NCBI RefSeq assembly: GCF_049199905.1
Contig: NZ_JBLZPK010000003.1
Location: forward strand, 1-64,000
DNA: 64,000 nt
Source: Shinella sp032095155
GTDB taxonomy: Bacteria; Pseudomonadota; Alphaproteobacteria; Rhizobiales; Rhizobiaceae
Direction of reading: 5' to 3'
The notes under the pieces were generated by a model. The model ran no database searches, was not told the origin of the DNA, and worked only from the letters and a program-made list of their open reading frames with translations. This document shows, piece after piece, positions 17,376 through 25,545 of the stretch. The stretch's first letter is position 1, and every line of letters starts with the position of its first letter. A program made the translations under genes and the position numbers.

Positions 17376-17888
17376 ATGCAGGAAACGATTCGCATCATCG
17401 GCATCGACCCGGGGCTTCGCCGCACCGGCTGGGGCATCATCGAGACGCTCGGCAATTCGTTGCGCTTCGTCGCCTCGGGCACCGTGACCTCTGATGGCGA
17501 CATGGATCTCGCCTCGCGGCTCTGCCAGTTGCATGACGGTCTTGCCGATATCGTGCACGGCTATCAACCACAGGAAGCGGCGGTCGAGCAGACCTTCGTC
17601 AACAAGGATGCGACCGCAACGCTGAAGCTCGGCCAGGCCCGCGGCATCGCCATGCTGGTACCCGCCCGCGCCGGCCTGCGTGTGGCCGAATATGCGCCGA
17701 ATGCCGTCAAGAAGGCGGTCATCGGTGTCGGTCACGGCGAGAAGCAGCAGATCCACATGATGCTGAAGGTGCTGATGCCGAAGGCGACCTTCGTGGGCAA
17801 CGACGCTGCCGATGCGCTCGCCATCGCCATCTGCCACGCCCACAACCGCCAGGGCCTCTCCGGCCGCCTCGCCAAGCTCGCTGGCTGA
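17376..17888 (+). CDS. ruvC: crossover junction endodeoxyribonuclease RuvC
   Basis: This 170-aa dimeric resolvase cuts Holliday junctions that RuvAB has migrated. The catalytic acidic residues are visible: Asp11 in IIGIDPGLRRTGWG, the Glu in AVEQTFVNKD, and the DAADALAIAICH pair near the C-terminus. Length is normal. Unlike the common ruvC-ruvA-ruvB order, a vapBC-type pair (17944-18601) sits between ruvC and ruvA, so ruvC is no longer directly next to its partners. Confidence 0.96.
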   Translation: MQETIRIIGIDPGLRRTGWGIIETLGNSLRFVASGTVTSDGDMDLASRLCQLHDGLADIVHGYQPQEAAVEQTFVNKDATATLKLGQARGIAMLVPARAGLRVAEYAPNAVKKAVIGVGHGEKQQIHMMLKVLMPKATFVGNDAADALAIAICHAHNRQGLSGRLAKLAG

Positions 17889-17895
17889 TTTGTTC

Positions 17896-17942
17896 TTGAC
17901 TTGTTCCGGTCGCGGCGATAAGTAATACCGCAGAGGTATTAC
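17896..17942 (+). promoter_or_regulatory. vapBC promoter and palindromic operator
   Basis: TTGACT (17896) and TAAGTA (about 17919) form a sigma70-like promoter with 17-bp spacing. Overlapping its -10 and start region is a perfect palindrome GTAATACC-gcaga-GGTATTAC (17922-17942), ending one base before the antitoxin ATG. This is the expected place for the autoregulatory operator of an AbrB-type antitoxin. Confidence 0.65.
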
Positions 17943-17943
17943 C

Positions 17944-18204
17944 ATGCGTGTGACGGAAAAAGGTCAGGTGACGATTCCCAAATCCATTCGGGACCGGCTT
18001 GGTATCGAGCCGGGCTCGGAGGTCGATTTCGTCGTTTCCGACGAGGGCGTGATGCTGGTCAAGGTCGGTGACGGCAAGGCGGATTTCGACGATTTCGAGG
18101 CCTGGGCGGCGAGCGTCAAGGGAACGTGGAATCTCGATGGCATGACGCCGGACGAATATTTCGAATGGCTGCGAGGGCCGCGTGATGACCTCGACCCTCG
18201 TTGA
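17944..18204 (+). CDS. vapB: AbrB/MazE-type antitoxin (VapB)
   Basis: This 86-aa protein opens with the swapped-hairpin AbrB DNA-binding domain (MRVTEKGQVTIPKSIRDRLG, residues 1-45) followed by an acidic, probably unstructured tail (EYFEWLRGPRDDLDPR) that would neutralise the toxin. It overlaps the PIN toxin gene by 20 bp, the usual coupling of such modules. A perfect palindrome just before the ATG suggests self-repression. The pair interrupts the ruvC-ruvA neighbourhood. Confidence 0.88.
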   Translation: MRVTEKGQVTIPKSIRDRLGIEPGSEVDFVVSDEGVMLVKVGDGKADFDDFEAWAASVKGTWNLDGMTPDEYFEWLRGPRDDLDPR

Positions 18205-18601
18205 TACGAATGTGCTGATCGACATGCTGGGGCCGGATCGGCCGCAGCGGGCCTGGTCCTTCGCTGCACTTAAGCGGTGCCTGGAAGAGGGAGAATTGGT
18301 CCTCAATTCCATCGTCTGGTCCGAGCTTGCGACGTCGCCGCTTAGTGAACTCGAGCTGAATCTGGCTTTCGGCTGGCTGCGCATGCGGCGCGAGGCTTTG
18401 TCCTATGAAGCGGCTTTTGCCGCCGGCAAGGCGCATTACGCCTATCGGCGGGCAGGCGGGCTGCGCGAGCGGACACTTCCGGACTTCCTCGTCGGCGCGC
18501 ATGCCGCAGCGCGCTCCCATCGCCTCCTTACCCGCGATGCTGCCCGTTATCGCAGCTATTTCCCCGCTCTCGACATCATCTCTCCCGAAACCCATCCCTG
18601 A
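18185..18601 (+). CDS. vapC: PIN-domain toxin (VapC)
   Basis: This 138-aa PIN-domain ribonuclease keeps the acidic active-site residues: Asp in LVDTNVLIDML, Glu in VWSELATS, Asp in RTLPDFLVGAHA and the late Asp in TRDAARY. VapC toxins cleave initiator tRNA, rRNA or other tRNAs and arrest growth when the antitoxin is degraded. I use the ATG at 18185, and a GTG one codon upstream is equally possible. It ends 12 bp before ruvA, so ruvA may be transcribed from the toxin operon. Confidence 0.88.
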   Translation: MTSTLVDTNVLIDMLGPDRPQRAWSFAALKRCLEEGELVLNSIVWSELATSPLSELELNLAFGWLRMRREALSYEAAFAAGKAHYAYRRAGGLRERTLPDFLVGAHAAARSHRLLTRDAARYRSYFPALDIISPETHP

Positions 18602-18613
18602 CGGACACCCATC

Positions 18614-19231
18614 ATGATCGGCAAACTCAAAGGCACCATCGACGAGATCGGCGACGACCATGTGGTGCTGGATGTGCATGGGGTCGGCTATGTCGCCCAT
18701 TGTTCGGCGCGCACGCTCGGCAAGCTCGGCTCGGCCGGCGAGGCGGCGGTGCTGTTCATCGAGACCTATGTGCGCGAGGACCAGTTCCGCCTGTTCGGCT
18801 TCCTGACGGCGCTGGAGCGGGAATGGTTCCGGCTGTTGCAGAGCGTGCAGGGCGTCGGCTCCAAGGTGGCGCTCGCCGTGCTCTCGACGCTGACGCCGGG
18901 GGAACTGGCCAATGCCATCGCGTTGCAGGACAAGACGGCGGTGTCGCGGGCGCCTGGTGTCGGGCCCAAGGTCGCCGTGCGCATCATGACGGAACTGCGC
19001 AACAAGGCGCCGGCCTTTGCGGGTGAGGCGGCTGCATCCATCGGGCTCAAGCAGGAGCTTGGCGAAGGCGTGGCCTCCGCACCGGTTTCCGATGCCGTCT
19101 CGGCGCTGACCAATCTCGGCTATTCGCGCGATCAGGCGGCCAATGCCATCGCGGCGGCGCTGAAGAACGGCGGGGAGGGGGCTGACAGCGCCAAGCTCAT
19201 CCGCCTCGGCCTCAAGGAATTGTCGCGGTGA
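18614..19231 (+). CDS. ruvA: Holliday junction DNA helicase subunit RuvA
   Basis: This 205-aa protein has the N-terminal OB fold (MIGKLKGTIDEIGDDHVVLD), two HhH motifs (LLQSVQGVGSKVALAVLS and VSRAPGVGPKVAVRIM) and the flexible C-terminal domain III that contacts RuvB (ALTNLGYSRDQAANAIAAAL). It binds four-way junctions as tetramers. It follows the vapC stop by 12 bp and precedes ruvB by 40 bp. Confidence 0.96.
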   Translation: MIGKLKGTIDEIGDDHVVLDVHGVGYVAHCSARTLGKLGSAGEAAVLFIETYVREDQFRLFGFLTALEREWFRLLQSVQGVGSKVALAVLSTLTPGELANAIALQDKTAVSRAPGVGPKVAVRIMTELRNKAPAFAGEAAASIGLKQELGEGVASAPVSDAVSALTNLGYSRDQAANAIAAALKNGGEGADSAKLIRLGLKELSR

Positions 19232-19271
19232 GGCAGTTGCCTTCCTGGGCCGGGAATGGGATTAGGGCGCG

Positions 19272-20312
19272 ATGAGCGACGAGAACAGACTGCTTGCGCC
19301 GGAAAAGCGCGGCGAGGACATCGATACAGCGCTGCGGCCGCAGACGCTGGACGATTTCACCGGCCAGGCGGAAGCCCGCGCCAACCTCAAGATCTTCATC
19401 GAGGCGGCGAAGAACCGCGGTGAAGCGCTCGACCATGTGCTCTTCGTCGGCCCGCCCGGTCTCGGCAAGACGACGCTCGCCCAGATCATGGCCAAGGAAC
19501 TCGGCGTCAATTTCCGCTCGACCTCGGGCCCTGTTATCGCCAAGGCCGGCGATCTCGCGGCGCTGCTCACCAATCTCGAAGAGCGCGACGTGCTCTTCAT
19601 CGACGAAATCCATCGCCTCAATCCGGCCGTCGAGGAAATCCTCTATCCGGCCATGGAGGATTTCCAGCTCGACCTGATCATCGGCGAAGGCCCTGCCGCG
19701 CGTTCGGTGAAGATCGACCTGTCGAAGTTCACGCTCGTCGCCGCCACCACCCGTCTCGGCCTGCTCACCACGCCGCTGCGCGACCGTTTCGGCATTCCGG
19801 TGCGGCTGAATTTCTACACCGTCGAGGAGCTGGAATCGATCGTGCGCCGCGGCGCGCGGCTGATGGGGCTAGGCATGACGGATGAAGGTGCGCGCGAGAT
19901 TGCGCGGCGCGCGCGCGGTACGCCGCGTATCGCGGGACGGCTTCTGCGCCGGGTGCGGGATTTCGCCGAAGTGGCGCGGGCCGAAGCGGTGACGCAGAAG
20001 ATCGCCGACGAGGCGCTGACGCGGCTGCTCGTCGACAATATGGGCCTAGACCAGCTCGACCGGCGCTATCTCTCGATGATCGCACACAATTTCGGTGGCG
20101 GCCCCGTCGGCATCGAGACGATCGCGGCGGGCCTGTCCGAGCCGCGCGATGCGATCGAGGACATTATCGAGCCCTATATGATCCAGCAGGGCTTCATTCA
20201 GCGCACGCCGCGCGGCCGCGTGCTGACGGTGAATGCCTGGAAGCATATGGGGCTGACGCCGCCGAAGGATTTGGAAGCGACGCAGTTCCGCCTGAGCCTC
20301 GAGGATGAGTGA
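19272..20312 (+). CDS. ruvB: Holliday junction branch migration ATPase RuvB
   Basis: This 346-aa AAA+ motor forms hexameric rings that drive branch migration with RuvA. Walker A GPPGLGKTTLA, Walker B DVLFIDEIHRL, sensor 1 LVAATTRLG, the arginine-finger region GLLTTPLRDRFG and the winged-helix C-terminus (RTPRGRVLT) are intact. Its last codons overlap the NUDIX gene by 8 bp, so the following two genes belong to the same transcription unit. Confidence 0.97.
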   Translation: MSDENRLLAPEKRGEDIDTALRPQTLDDFTGQAEARANLKIFIEAAKNRGEALDHVLFVGPPGLGKTTLAQIMAKELGVNFRSTSGPVIAKAGDLAALLTNLEERDVLFIDEIHRLNPAVEEILYPAMEDFQLDLIIGEGPAARSVKIDLSKFTLVAATTRLGLLTTPLRDRFGIPVRLNFYTVEELESIVRRGARLMGLGMTDEGAREIARRARGTPRIAGRLLRRVRDFAEVARAEAVTQKIADEALTRLLVDNMGLDQLDRRYLSMIAHNFGGGPVGIETIAAGLSEPRDAIEDIIEPYMIQQGFIQRTPRGRVLTVNAWKHMGLTPPKDLEATQFRLSLEDE

Positions 20313-20823
20313 GCCGGGCCGGCATATGATCCGGATCGACCGCAAGCCGCAGCTCTTCAGCTTTCGCGTGGCGGGCCTGATCTTCCGCGACGGTTACGTG
20401 CTCGCCCAGCGCGGCGCGAAGGACGACTACTGGGCGCTGCCGGGCGGGCGGGCGGAAATCGGCGAAAGCTCGGAAGAAACGGTTCTGCGCGAAATGCGTG
20501 AGGAGCTGGATCGGCCGGTGCGCATCGAGCGGCTTTTGTGGACGGTCGAGAACTTCTTCAGCTATGAGGGGTATGCCGCGCACGAACTCGGCTTCTACTA
20601 TCTGCTTTCGCTGGAAGAGCCGTTCCCGTTCCACGAAACAGATGTCGTTCACCGGGTCGAAGACGGTGTCGAAGTGGAGTTCCGCTGGCTGCGGGCGACG
20701 CCCGCGGCACTTGCCGGGCATCTCCTGAAGCCGCAGTTCATCGCGGACCGCATCGAAACCCTCCCGGCCGTGGGCGAACATCTCATCGTCCGTGAAGGCC
20801 TGCCGAAGGAAGCTCTCCCTTGA
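20305..20823 (+). CDS. NUDIX hydrolase
   Basis: This 172-aa protein has a complete Nudix box beginning GGRAEIGESSEETVLREM followed by REEL, the Mg-binding diphosphohydrolase signature, near residues 48-70. The substrate (a nucleotide sugar, dinucleotide or oxidised nucleotide) cannot be deduced. It overlaps ruvB by 8 bp and its stop overlaps the ybgC start (TTGA), so translation of the three is coupled. Confidence 0.85.
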   Translation: MSEPGRHMIRIDRKPQLFSFRVAGLIFRDGYVLAQRGAKDDYWALPGGRAEIGESSEETVLREMREELDRPVRIERLLWTVENFFSYEGYAAHELGFYYLLSLEEPFPFHETDVVHRVEDGVEVEFRWLRATPAALAGHLLKPQFIADRIETLPAVGEHLIVREGLPKEALP

Positions 20824-21263
20824 CCGATCTGCCCCATCTCCTCTCCGGCGAGTTGACTGAAGCCGGCCACCGGCTCGTGCAGCGGGTCTATTACGAGGAC
20901 ACGGATTTTTCCGGCGTCGTCTATCATGCCCGCTACCTGCATTTCCTCGAGCGTGGCCGGACGGACTATCTGCGCCTGCTCGGCGTGGAGCAGGGCAGCC
21001 TCGTTCTGGAAGAGGACCGCGAGGGGCTGGTCTTCGTCGTGCACCGCATGGAGATCGACTTCAAGGCGCCTGCGCGCATGGACGATATCCTGACCATTCA
21101 GACTGCCACCGAGAAGGCGGGCGGGGCGAAGATGATCCTCAGCCAGGAAATCCGCCGGGGCGAGCAATTGCTGATCGCCGCCCGCGTCATCATCGCGGTC
21201 ATCAATTCCGCCGGCCGGCCGCGCCGTCTGCCGGAAGGATTGGCCGAGCGGTTTCTTGCCTAG
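20820..21263 (+). CDS. ybgC: Tol-Pal-associated acyl-CoA thioesterase YbgC
   Basis: This 147-aa hot-dog-fold thioesterase carries the active-site block YYEDTDFSGVVYHARYLHFLERGRTDYLR near residues 22-50, with the catalytic Asp in EDTD. YbgC hydrolyses short- or long-chain acyl-CoA and is linked to phospholipid metabolism. It heads the tol-pal cluster here as in enterobacteria. It starts with TTG overlapping the NUDIX stop codon. A 337-bp gap with CtrA-type motifs then separates it from tolQ, which suggests tolQ has its own promoter. Confidence 0.9.
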   Translation: MTDLPHLLSGELTEAGHRLVQRVYYEDTDFSGVVYHARYLHFLERGRTDYLRLLGVEQGSLVLEEDREGLVFVVHRMEIDFKAPARMDDILTIQTATEKAGGAKMILSQEIRRGEQLLIAARVIIAVINSAGRPRRLPEGLAERFLA

Positions 21264-21303
21264 GCGCAAGACGTGTCCGGCGCGCCTTCGCGGTAACACT
21301 CCC

Positions 21304-21311
21304 TTAACCAT
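21304..21311 (+). promoter_or_regulatory. CtrA-type half site upstream of tolQ
   Basis: TTAACCAT lies about 290 bp upstream of the tolQ start, with a related TTTAACCAAA at 21361. The 21264-21600 interval holds no gene I can support and is the probable tolQRAB promoter region. Confidence 0.3.
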
Positions 21312-21600
21312 AATGATGTCTTACTCGGTTCGTGAGGATTTTGTGCACTGCACGTCATCCTTTAACCAAAATTGCCGTGAAGAAGGCAGGTTGTAAGCGT
21401 TTGACCGGCATGGCAGCCGGCGGCATCAACCGGACATTCTTGACGGATATGCGAAGCGGATGGGGCAAAACTCCACGAGCGACGTTCGTTCTGTGAATGC
21501 CGATGCGGCTCGACCTCCCAGGAGACCGCACGGCGTGAATGTGACCCGGTTCGAGCCGTTAGCGCCCGTGCCGGGTGTTTGGATTCGGGGACATAGGTCT

Positions 21601-22317
21601 ATGGAACAAGTGGGTTTGGAAGCGGCTGCGAATGTTTCCCTCTGGGGTCTCTTCATGCAGGCCGGATTCATCGTGAAGCTGGTCATGCTCGGCCTTCTTG
21701 CCGCGTCCGTCTGGACCTGGGCCATCGTCGTCGACAAGGCGGTGAGCTACGGCAAGGCGCGTCGCCAGCTCGACAGCTTCGAGCAGGTCTTCTGGTCGGG
21801 CCAGTCGCTGGAGGAGCTTTACCGCACGCTCTCCGACCGCCAGACCTCGGGCATGAGCGCCATCTTCGTGGCGGCGATGCGCGAATGGAAGAAGAGTTTC
21901 GAGCGCGGCGCGCGCTCGCCGATCGGCCTGCAGATGCGTATCGACCGGGCGATGGACGTGACGCTGTCGCGCGAATCCGAAACGCTGGAAGCGCGCCTCG
22001 GGTCGCTTGCCACCATCGGCTCGGCCGCGCCCTTCGTCGGTCTCTTCGGTACCGTCGTCGGTATCATGACGTCGTTCCAGGCGATCGCCGGCTCCAAGCA
22101 GACCAGCCTTGCGGTCGTGGCGCCGGGTATCGCCGAGGCGCTTCTCGCCACCGCAATCGGCCTCGTCGCCGCAATTCCGGCGGTTATCGCCTACAACAAG
22201 TTCTCCGCCGATGCCGGCAAGCTGACGGCGCGCATGGAAGGTTTCGCGGACGAATTCTCCGCCATCCTCTCGCGCCAGATCGACGAGAAGCTGCAGCCGC
22301 GCGCCGCGGCGCAGTGA
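21601..22317 (+). CDS. tolQ: Tol-Pal system proton-channel subunit TolQ
   Basis: This 238-aa inner-membrane protein of the ExbB/MotA family has three membrane segments: about residues 20-42, and a pair near the C-terminus (TIGSAAPFVGLFGTVVGIM and LLATAIGLVAAIPAVIAY). With TolR it forms the proton-motive-force motor that energises TolA and keeps the outer membrane drawn in at the division site. I start at MEQVGLEAAAN, and the same frame is open 47 codons further upstream without similarity. It begins the tolQ-tolR-tolA-tolB set. Confidence 0.95.
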   Translation: MEQVGLEAAANVSLWGLFMQAGFIVKLVMLGLLAASVWTWAIVVDKAVSYGKARRQLDSFEQVFWSGQSLEELYRTLSDRQTSGMSAIFVAAMREWKKSFERGARSPIGLQMRIDRAMDVTLSRESETLEARLGSLATIGSAAPFVGLFGTVVGIMTSFQAIAGSKQTSLAVVAPGIAEALLATAIGLVAAIPAVIAYNKFSADAGKLTARMEGFADEFSAILSRQIDEKLQPRAAAQ

Positions 22318-22345
22318 TCGGCTAGAACAGACGGAGACGACGCCA

Positions 22346-22798
22346 ATGGGCATGTCAGTCGGTGCAAAGAATTCGGGCGGCGGGCGCCGCCGCCGCGGGG
22401 GCGGCAAGAAGGCCCCGATCAGCGAGATCAACGTGACGCCGATGGTCGACGTCATGCTCGTGCTGCTCATCATCTTCATGGTCGCGGCCCCGCTGATGAC
22501 CGTCGGCGTGCCGCTCGACCTGCCGAAGACGCAGGCCAAGGCGCTGAACGCCGATACCCAGCCGATCACCGTCTCGGTCAAGGCCGACGGCCAGGTCTTC
22601 CTGCAGGAAACCGCCATCCCGATCGAGGAAGTGGCTGCCAAGCTGCAAGCCGTGGCGACGACCGGCTATACCGAGCGCATCTTCGTGCGCGGCGACGGCA
22701 ATGCGCCTTACGGCATCATCGCCGACGTCATGTCGCGCATCCAGGCCGGTGGCTTCACCAATATCGGTCTCGTCACCGAGCAGAAACCGGACAGGTAA
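22346..22798 (+). CDS. tolR: Tol-Pal system subunit TolR
   Basis: This 150-aa ExbD-family protein has a basic glycine-rich cytoplasmic N-terminus (GGGRRRRGGGKK), one membrane helix carrying the proton-translocating Asp (INVTPMVDVMLVLLIIFMV), and a periplasmic domain ending in NIGLVTEQ. It pairs with TolQ. It begins 28 bp after tolQ and 9 bp before tolA. Confidence 0.95.
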   Translation: MGMSVGAKNSGGGRRRRGGGKKAPISEINVTPMVDVMLVLLIIFMVAAPLMTVGVPLDLPKTQAKALNADTQPITVSVKADGQVFLQETAIPIEEVAAKLQAVATTGYTERIFVRGDGNAPYGIIADVMSRIQAGGFTNIGLVTEQKPDR

Positions 22799-22807
22799 TC
22801 GCACGCC

Positions 22808-23920
22808 ATGAAGGGCAGCCTTGCCACATCCGCCGTGCTTCACGCCCTGGTTCTGACCTGGGCGCTGGTTGCACTCGGCAGTCCCGAAAGTTTCGACGTC
22901 GCCGATGTCGAGGCGCTGCCGGTCGATATCGTGTCGATCGAGGAGCTGACCGAACTTCAGCAGGGCGAGAAGACGGCCGAGCTGAAGGAAAAGGCTGCAC
23001 CCATTCCGACCAAGAGGGAAACATCCGTCGAGAATGCGGAAAATGCCGGTGACAACAAAGTCGACTTGAAGAATCTGCCGACGCCGGAGGAAAAGCCGCG
23101 CGACATCGAGACGGCCGCTGCGCCGGAAAAGGCCGAGAAGGCCGTGCAGACGCCGGATACCAAGCCTGTTGAGGACGTAAAGCAGGAACAGCCTGCGAGT
23201 GAACCCACGACAGAAGTCGCAGCAGTTGCCGAGAAGAAGCAGGACGTCAAGCCGGATCCGAAGCCCGAGGCGACACCATCCGAAGAGAAGCCGACGGTCG
23301 ATCCGGAAGCCGAAGCGCTGCCGGACAAGATCCCGCTTCCGGAGATGAAGCCGAAGCTCGAGACCAAAAAGACCGAGACCGCGGAAAAGCCGGCCGAGAA
23401 GAAGGTGGAGACGGCTAAGGCCGAGACTGCCAAGACGCCCGACCGTAAGAAAGACGAGAAGAAGAAGCAGGAAAAAGCAAGCTCGACGAACGAAACCGAA
23501 TTCAACTCGGACGAGATTTCGGCACTTCTCAACAAGGAAAAGGCAGCCGGTGGCGGCGCCAAGAGTTCGAAGCAAGAGGCTGCACTCGGTGTCAAAAAAC
23601 CGTCGACGGGCGCCAAGCTTTCGATGAGCGAGATGGACGCGCTGCGCGGCCAGATCCAGAACAACTGGTCGATCATTCCCGGCATGGCCGACGCGTCCGA
23701 CGTGCGCATCAAGGTGACGATGCAGCTCGATCAGAACGGCGACATTATCGGCGAGCCGGAAGTGACCGCGACGGGCGGTTCGGAATCCGCCCGCCGTGCG
23801 CTTGCCGGTGGCGCCCGCCGCGCCATCATGAAATCGCGGCCCTTCAAGGGGCTGCCGCCTGAAAAATATGACGCCTGGAGCGAAGTTGTCGTGAACTTCG
23901 ACCCCAGCCAGATGATGTAA
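22808..23920 (+). CDS. tolA: Tol-Pal system protein TolA
   Basis: This 370-aa protein has an N-terminal membrane anchor (LHALVLTWALVALG, residues 10-24), a long Lys/Glu/Pro/Ala-rich periplasmic rod (about residues 50-235) and a C-terminal TonB/TolA-like globular domain (SEMDALRGQIQNNWSIIPG onward). It bridges TolQR to Pal and TolB across the periplasm. The low-complexity rod is expected. The sequence is collinear with tolR and tolB. Confidence 0.92.
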   Translation: MKGSLATSAVLHALVLTWALVALGSPESFDVADVEALPVDIVSIEELTELQQGEKTAELKEKAAPIPTKRETSVENAENAGDNKVDLKNLPTPEEKPRDIETAAAPEKAEKAVQTPDTKPVEDVKQEQPASEPTTEVAAVAEKKQDVKPDPKPEATPSEEKPTVDPEAEALPDKIPLPEMKPKLETKKTETAEKPAEKKVETAKAETAKTPDRKKDEKKKQEKASSTNETEFNSDEISALLNKEKAAGGGAKSSKQEAALGVKKPSTGAKLSMSEMDALRGQIQNNWSIIPGMADASDVRIKVTMQLDQNGDIIGEPEVTATGGSESARRALAGGARRAIMKSRPFKGLPPEKYDAWSEVVVNFDPSQMM

Positions 23921-23942
23921 GAACTAGGAAGGCCTAGAAAAG

Positions 23943-25247
23943 ATGTTCAGACGCACTCTCCTCCGTATGCTGGTCGTTCTGACCGGCCTCGCGGCTTTCC
24001 TGCCGCAGGCCTGGGCGGTCGTGGAAATCAACATCAACAAGGGTAATGTCGAACCGTTGCCGATCGCGGTGACGGACTTCATCGCCAGCGGTGACCTCGG
24101 CCAGCGCATCAGCGATGTGGTTGCGGCAGACTTGAAGCGGTCCGGCCTTTTCGCGCCCGTCAACAAGCAGGCCTTCATCGAGAAGATCTCCAATCCCGAT
24201 CAGGCGCCGCGTTTCGAGGACTGGAAGGTCATCAACGCGCAGGCTCTTGTCACTGGTCGCGTGACGCAGGAAGGCGACGGCCGCCTGCGCGCCGAATTCC
24301 GCCTCTGGGACACCTTTGCCGGCCAGCAGCTGACGGGTCAGCAATTCTACACGCAGCCGGAAAACTGGCGCCGCGTGGCCCATATCATCGCCGATGCCAT
24401 CTATGAGCGCCTGACCGGTGAAAAGGGCTACTTCGATACCCGCATCGTCTATGTCGCCGAAAGCGGCCCGAAGACGGCCCGCAAGCGTCAGCTCGCCATC
24501 ATGGACCAGGATGGCTTCAACGCCCGCGCGTTGACCAACTCCAACGAGCTGGTGCTCACGCCGCGCTTCTCGCCGAACCGCCAGGAAATCACCTATATGT
24601 CCTTCGAGGGCAACCAGCCGCGCGTCTATCTGCTCCAGCTGGAGACCGGACAGCGCGAAGTGGTCGGCAACTTTCCGGGCATGACCTTCTCGCCGCGTTT
24701 CTCGCCGGATGGTCAGAAGGTCATCATGAGCCTGCAGCAGGAAGGCAATTCCAACATTTACACGATGGACCTGCGCTCGCGCACCACGACCCGTCTCACC
24801 TCGACGGCGGCCATCGACACGTCGCCGTCCTACTCGCCTGATGGTTCGCAGATCGTCTTCGAGAGCGACCGTGGCGGCAAGCCGCAGCTCTATGTGATGG
24901 GTGCGGACGGCTCCGGCCAGCGCCGCATCTCCTTCGGCGATGGTTCCTATTCCACGCCGGTCTGGTCTCCGCGCGGCGACCTCATCGCCTTCACCAAGCA
25001 GTCGGGCGGCAAGTTCTCGATCGGCGTGATGAAGACGGACGGCTCGGGCGAACGCATCCTGACCTCGGGCTTTCACAATGAAGGCCCGACCTGGGCGCCG
25101 AACGGCCGCGTGCTGATGTTCTTCCGCCAGGGTGCGGGTGCCGGCGGTCCGCAGATCTATTCGATCGACCTTTCCGGCTACAACGAGCAGCCGGTGCAGA
25201 CGAAGGGCTTCGCCTCCGACCCGGCCTGGTCGCCGCTTCTGGAATAG
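23943..25247 (+). CDS. tolB: Tol-Pal translocation protein TolB
   Basis: This 434-aa periplasmic protein has a signal peptide (residues 1-25, ending PQAWA), an N-terminal alpha/beta domain (VEININKGNVEPLPIAVTDF) and a six-bladed beta-propeller whose repeats show as PRFSPNRQEITYMSF, PRFSPDGQKVIMSL, PSYSPDGSQIVFES and PVWSPRGDLIAFT. It binds Pal through the propeller and is released by the TolQRA motor. A long hairpin terminator follows. Confidence 0.96.
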   Translation: MFRRTLLRMLVVLTGLAAFLPQAWAVVEININKGNVEPLPIAVTDFIASGDLGQRISDVVAADLKRSGLFAPVNKQAFIEKISNPDQAPRFEDWKVINAQALVTGRVTQEGDGRLRAEFRLWDTFAGQQLTGQQFYTQPENWRRVAHIIADAIYERLTGEKGYFDTRIVYVAESGPKTARKRQLAIMDQDGFNARALTNSNELVLTPRFSPNRQEITYMSFEGNQPRVYLLQLETGQREVVGNFPGMTFSPRFSPDGQKVIMSLQQEGNSNIYTMDLRSRTTTRLTSTAAIDTSPSYSPDGSQIVFESDRGGKPQLYVMGADGSGQRRISFGDGSYSTPVWSPRGDLIAFTKQSGGKFSIGVMKTDGSGERILTSGFHNEGPTWAPNGRVLMFFRQGAGAGGPQIYSIDLSGYNEQPVQTKGFASDPAWSPLLE

Positions 25248-25263
25248 CATGTCACATATACGG

Positions 25264-25335
25264 CGGGTCTGCCGCGTTCTTGCCGCAAAGTCCTGTAAAT
25301 CAGGCTTCACGGCGAGACGCGGCAGACCCGTTTTC
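25264..25335 (+). terminator. terminator after tolB
   Basis: A 14-bp perfect stem (CGGGTCTGCCGCGT / ACGCGGCAGACCCG) with a large loop that can fold again is followed by TTTT. It separates tolQRAB from pal. Confidence 0.7.
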
Positions 25336-25431
25336 GCATGACGTCCATCGCGCAGGCGCGACATGAAATCGTGGCGGGGTGGGTGAGGAAAAGAGAATGC
25401 GAGGGGCCGGGGACGGTCTTACAAGCAATCG

Positions 25432-25439
25432 TTAACCAT
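25432..25439 (+). promoter_or_regulatory. CtrA-type half site upstream of pal
   Basis: TTAACCAT, with a second TTAACC 21 bp further at 25455, lies about 107 bp upstream of the pal start. This suggests a separate, possibly cell-cycle-timed promoter for pal. Confidence 0.35.
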
Positions 25440-25545
25440 AATCGTTGAGTGCGGATTAACCGACTGCGGTTACAGTCTGGCAACCCTGATTGAAAACCGT
25501 GCTTCAACGAACTTGACGCAAAAACTGATGCAAGGAGACCGGCTC

